Below, piece after piece: positions 7,687-9,257 of a stretch of 9,257 bases of DNA. The number at the start of each line of letters is the position of its first letter. Position 1 is the first letter of the stretch. The translations under genes and the position numbers were made by a program. Source of the stretch: Bacteroidales bacterium (GTDB lineage Bacteria > Bacteroidota > Bacteroidia > Bacteroidales > UBA7960); assembly GCA_007130545.1 (NCBI GenBank), contig SLSG01000059.1:1-9257 (forward strand), written 5' to 3'. The notes under the pieces are model-generated. The model did not search any database. It saw nothing but the letters and a program-made list of their open reading frames with translations, and was not told the DNA's origin.

Positions 7687-7703
7687 TCCGGCCGGAGGCC
7701 GGA
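7687..7703 (-). other. GC-rich hairpin in the leader upstream of murA
   Basis: TCCGGCC (7687-7693) and GGCCGGA (7697-7703) form a perfect 7-bp, mostly G:C stem with a 3-base loop, ending 30 bases before the murA start. There is no U-run on the downstream side for minus-strand transcripts, so it is not a terminator by itself. It could be an RNA processing or stability element between the DUF4290 gene and murA. The structure is seen in the sequence, and any function is inferred. Confidence 0.45.
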
Positions 7704-7761
7704 AATTTTCACCAATAAACAAAAAAAAACGGAATCCGCCAAGGGAAGGAGACAGCTTGCT

Positions 7762-8391
7762 TTACTGGTTCTTTTTCCCTTTGTATTGCTGGTTTTTACC
7801 ATTTCCGGACTTGCCCTGGAACTTTTTCTTTTTCACCTTCTGGGGGACTTCAGGCATTTGAATAAGCTTGATGTTTTCGTCCAGCTCCAGTTTCCCGTTA
7901 GAAAGGTGTGACAGGTGGCTTGCGATCTCTTCGTCAGTGACCGCATCCCGGTTCCAGGCCAGGTAGGATTTTTTCAGGTGGTTGGCAATGAGCCTTATAA
8001 GCGCGGTTTTCTCTTCCCCTGGCTCCAATTCGCAAGCTTTTTCAATGATGCGTTCAATATGCCTTCCATAATGTTTGAAGGTGATGTTGTTGGCGGGGTA
8101 GGCGAGCCTTTCCGGCTTGCGGGCAAGCATTTGGGCGGAAGGTTTCGGATAGGGTGAATCCACATCCAGTTTGAAATCTGACATAATGAAGAGGTGATCC
8201 CACAGCTTGTGTTTGAAATCATTCACATCCCGGAGATGGGGATTCAGCTGGCCCATGACGTTTATGGTGGCCCTGGTGAGCTGATTACGCTTTTCACGGT
8301 CCTCGACCGTCATGATATGTTCGATCATTTTCTGAATGTTTCTGCCGTATTCAGAAATGTTCATTTTTGAACGGGAAGAATTGTATTCCAT
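7762..8391 (-). CDS. DUF4290 family protein, function unknown
   Basis: This 209-residue soluble protein has no signal peptide and no membrane segment. The family phrases are YGRNIQKMIEH (15-25), VMGQLNPHLRDV (45-56), DFKHKLWDHLFIMSDFKLDVD (58-78), HYGRHIERIIE (107-117) and IANHLKKSYLAWN (135-147). The region around 15-46 and the region around 108-139 resemble each other, which suggests an internal duplication. The last 27 residues or so form a Lys/Gly/Gln-rich tail (KVKKKK and GKSGNGKN among its segments) that could bind nucleic acid or another acidic partner. This family is found in Bacteroidota and commonly sits next to murA, as here. No catalytic motif is recognisable, and the proximity to murA is the only functional hint. 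ATG at 8391 gives the family N-terminus MEYNSSR. Confidence 0.9.
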   Translation of the reverse strand: MEYNSSRSKMNISEYGRNIQKMIEHIMTVEDREKRNQLTRATINVMGQLNPHLRDVNDFKHKLWDHLFIMSDFKLDVDSPYPKPSAQMLARKPERLAYPANNITFKHYGRHIERIIEKACELEPGEEKTALIRLIANHLKKSYLAWNRDAVTDEEIASHLSHLSNGKLELDENIKLIQMPEVPQKVKKKKFQGKSGNGKNQQYKGKKNQ

Positions 8392-8410
8392 AAAAACCAG
8401 TATAAGATTG

Positions 8411-8488
8411 TGCCAAGTTCCGGTTTGGGACTGTAGAAAAACAGGAAGCCATCCGGAAAGGCAAATGATTTATTATCCGGAAAAGGCA
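8411..8488 (-). promoter_or_regulatory. Candidate structured leader with two repeats competing for one partner
   Basis: Two direct repeats, ATCCGGAAAGGCA (8451-8463) and ATCCGGAAAAGGCA (8475-8488), differ by one A and start 24 bases apart. A third segment, TGCCAAGTTCCGG (8411-8423), is complementary to both. It offers a 6-bp stem (TTCCGG with CCGGAA) plus a 4-bp stem (TGCC with GGCA), separated by a small internal loop. On the minus-strand transcript the two repeats come first and the shared partner last, so the two hairpins would exclude each other. The whole element ends 19 bases before the DUF4290 start codon. The repeats could instead be a protein-binding operator. No known riboswitch is recognised. 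Confidence 0.4.
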
Positions 8489-8501
8489 GTGGAACTCTTT
8501 G

Positions 8502-8543
8502 CAAATATACAAAGATAATACCATTTTCACCTCAGGCGTCCAA
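8502..8543 (-). promoter_or_regulatory. Candidate Bacteroidota-type promoter with two adjacent -7 boxes
   Basis: Read on the minus strand, TATCTTTG (8517-8510) is followed at once by TATATTTG (8509-8502). Both match TAnnTTTG, the -7 box of the Bacteroidota housekeeping sigma factor. A TTG (8543-8541), inside the end of the helicase gene, lies 23 bases upstream of the first box, at the long end of reported spacings. Transcription from here would give a leader of roughly 100 bases before the DUF4290 gene and could drive the whole downstream gene run. TTG is common, so the -33 part is weak. The paired -7 boxes are the main evidence. Confidence 0.5.
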
Positions 8544-9257
8544 TATTTTAAGCCTGGCGAACTTTAACAACAGTTGTTTCTTGCCAAACCGTGCAAATTC
8601 TACGGTGGCTTTTGCATTCTGGGCATTCCCCTCCATGGCGGTTACCGTCCCCTGTCCAAACCTGGGATGCTCTACCCGCATGTTGACTGCCAGCATATCC
8701 GGCGACAAAATGGCGTAGGCTTCCTTTCCGGATTCTCCCCTGGCCGGGACAGTGGTGCTCCTGGCTGGGGGCTGGATTGATTCTCCCGTATGGACAGGAT
8801 AACGCGTGTCACTCACCTTCTTGAACCGGCCCAGGCTTTCCCTGAAGGTTTCCTGTGATGCATGGGTTTTCCTTTTCAGCCCGGGCGGTACCAGGTAATG
8901 CACGAACTCGCTGTCCAGTTCATCAATGAACCTGCTGGGTTCACACAGGTTGAAATTCCCGTAGCGGAACCTGGTCTCGGCATAGGAGATGGTTGCCAGG
9001 TTCATGGCGCGGGTCAGGGCGACGTAAAACAACCTCCTTTCCTCCTCCAACTCCTGCCGGCTGTTAATGGAAAGCTGTGAGGGGAACAGGTTTTCTTCCA
9101 CCCCGGTAATGAACACATAGGGAAATTCCAGCCCCTTTGCCGCATGTATGGTCATCAGGGATACCTTGTTGTTGTCCTTGCCGTCATCGCTTTTAATATC
9201 TGCATCGGTCAACAGGGCAATGTCCTGCATAAACTCGTCCAGCGTAGGCGGACCCGC
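8532..9257 (-). CDS. UvrD/PcrA-type superfamily 1 DNA helicase, C-terminal part
   Basis: The frame is open through the right edge, giving the last 241 residues of a protein usually about 750 long. The first ATG in view, at 9230, is internal, because the preceding residues (TLDEF) read on smoothly. Helicase motif V (TIHAAKGLEFPYVFITGVEENLFP, in two parts at 36-45 and 46-59) and motif VI (EEERRLFYVALTRA, 71-84) are intact, including the ATP-sensing arginine R83 in ALTRA. A low-conservation linker follows, then a Tudor-like domain at about 192-238 (RVEHPRFGQGTV...LLLKFARLKIL), the element by which PcrA binds RNA polymerase. This supports PcrA/UvrD over Rep or RecB. The protein unwinds DNA 3' to 5' in repair and in removal of stalled complexes. 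The TGA is at 8534-8532, 140 bases before the DUF4290 gene, with no obvious terminator between. Confidence 0.92.
   Translation of the reverse strand, partial: AGPPTLDEFMQDIALLTDADIKSDDGKDNNKVSLMTIHAAKGLEFPYVFITGVEENLFPSQLSINSRQELEEERRLFYVALTRAMNLATISYAETRFRYGNFNLCEPSRFIDELDSEFVHYLVPPGLKRKTHASQETFRESLGRFKKVSDTRYPVHTGESIQPPARSTTVPARGESGKEAYAILSPDMLAVNMRVEHPRFGQGTVTAMEGNAQNAKATVEFARFGKKQLLLKFARLKILDA

Noticed and set aside
7657..7722. N-terminal extension of MurA
   Set aside because: Homologues begin at the MGSFEI-type sequence, and the added 22 residues span the GC hairpin.
7721..7735. Run of nine T on the minus strand after the DUF4290 gene as an intrinsic terminator
   Set aside because: Only a 3-bp CGG/CCG stem precedes it, too weak for a terminator.
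8407..8416. TTGGCAC on the minus strand resembling a sigma-54 -24 element ahead of the DUF4290 gene
   Set aside because: The required GC dinucleotide of the -12 element is absent at the correct spacing (TA is there instead).

Overview
The window is a 9.3 kb piece of a chromosome from a member of the Bacteroidota. Four things point there: a DUF4290 protein (a family essentially confined to this phylum) directly upstream of murA, a MurA carrying Asp where most bacteria have the catalytic Cys, start codons without Shine-Dalgarno sequences, and Bacteroidota-type -7 boxes (TAnnTTTG) in the one promoter-like stretch. By eye the base composition is about half G+C, rather high for the phylum. I cannot name the genus. 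An order such as Bacteroidales would fit but is not shown.

Layout: one gene lies on the plus strand at the left edge, the 3' part of an erythromycin-esterase-family protein (1-1062). Everything else is on the minus strand and reads right to left. The order is the 3' part of a UvrD/PcrA-type helicase (9257-8532), DUF4290 protein (8391-7762), murA (7656-6349), grpE (6273-5698), dnaJ (5685-4534), an ABC ATPase (4519-3608), its ABC-2 permease (3618-2278) and a sigma-54-type response regulator (2243-1065). From grpE onward the genes are 12, 14, -11 and 34 bases apart, so they very likely form one transcript. The gaps before DUF4290 (140 bases), murA (105) and grpE (75) are larger and hold the promoter candidate, the repeats and the hairpins. 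The regulator and the esterase gene meet tail to tail with only 2 bases between them. No stretch over 300 bases lacks a gene, and I found no tRNA, rRNA, CRISPR array or insertion sequence.

How the genes relate: MurA makes the first committed precursor of peptidoglycan. GrpE and DnaJ are co-chaperones of DnaK, which is not in the window. The ATPase and permease form one exporter of the NatAB type with unknown substrate. The response regulator has a receiver and an AAA+ domain but no C-terminal helix-turn-helix.

Most of this is conserved core genome, and I did not find a clearly new multi-gene system. The best leads are the regulator without a DNA-binding domain, a possible switching RNA structure in the leader upstream of DUF4290, an apparent internal duplication in the DUF4290 protein, and the Asp-type MurA with its expected fosfomycin insensitivity.
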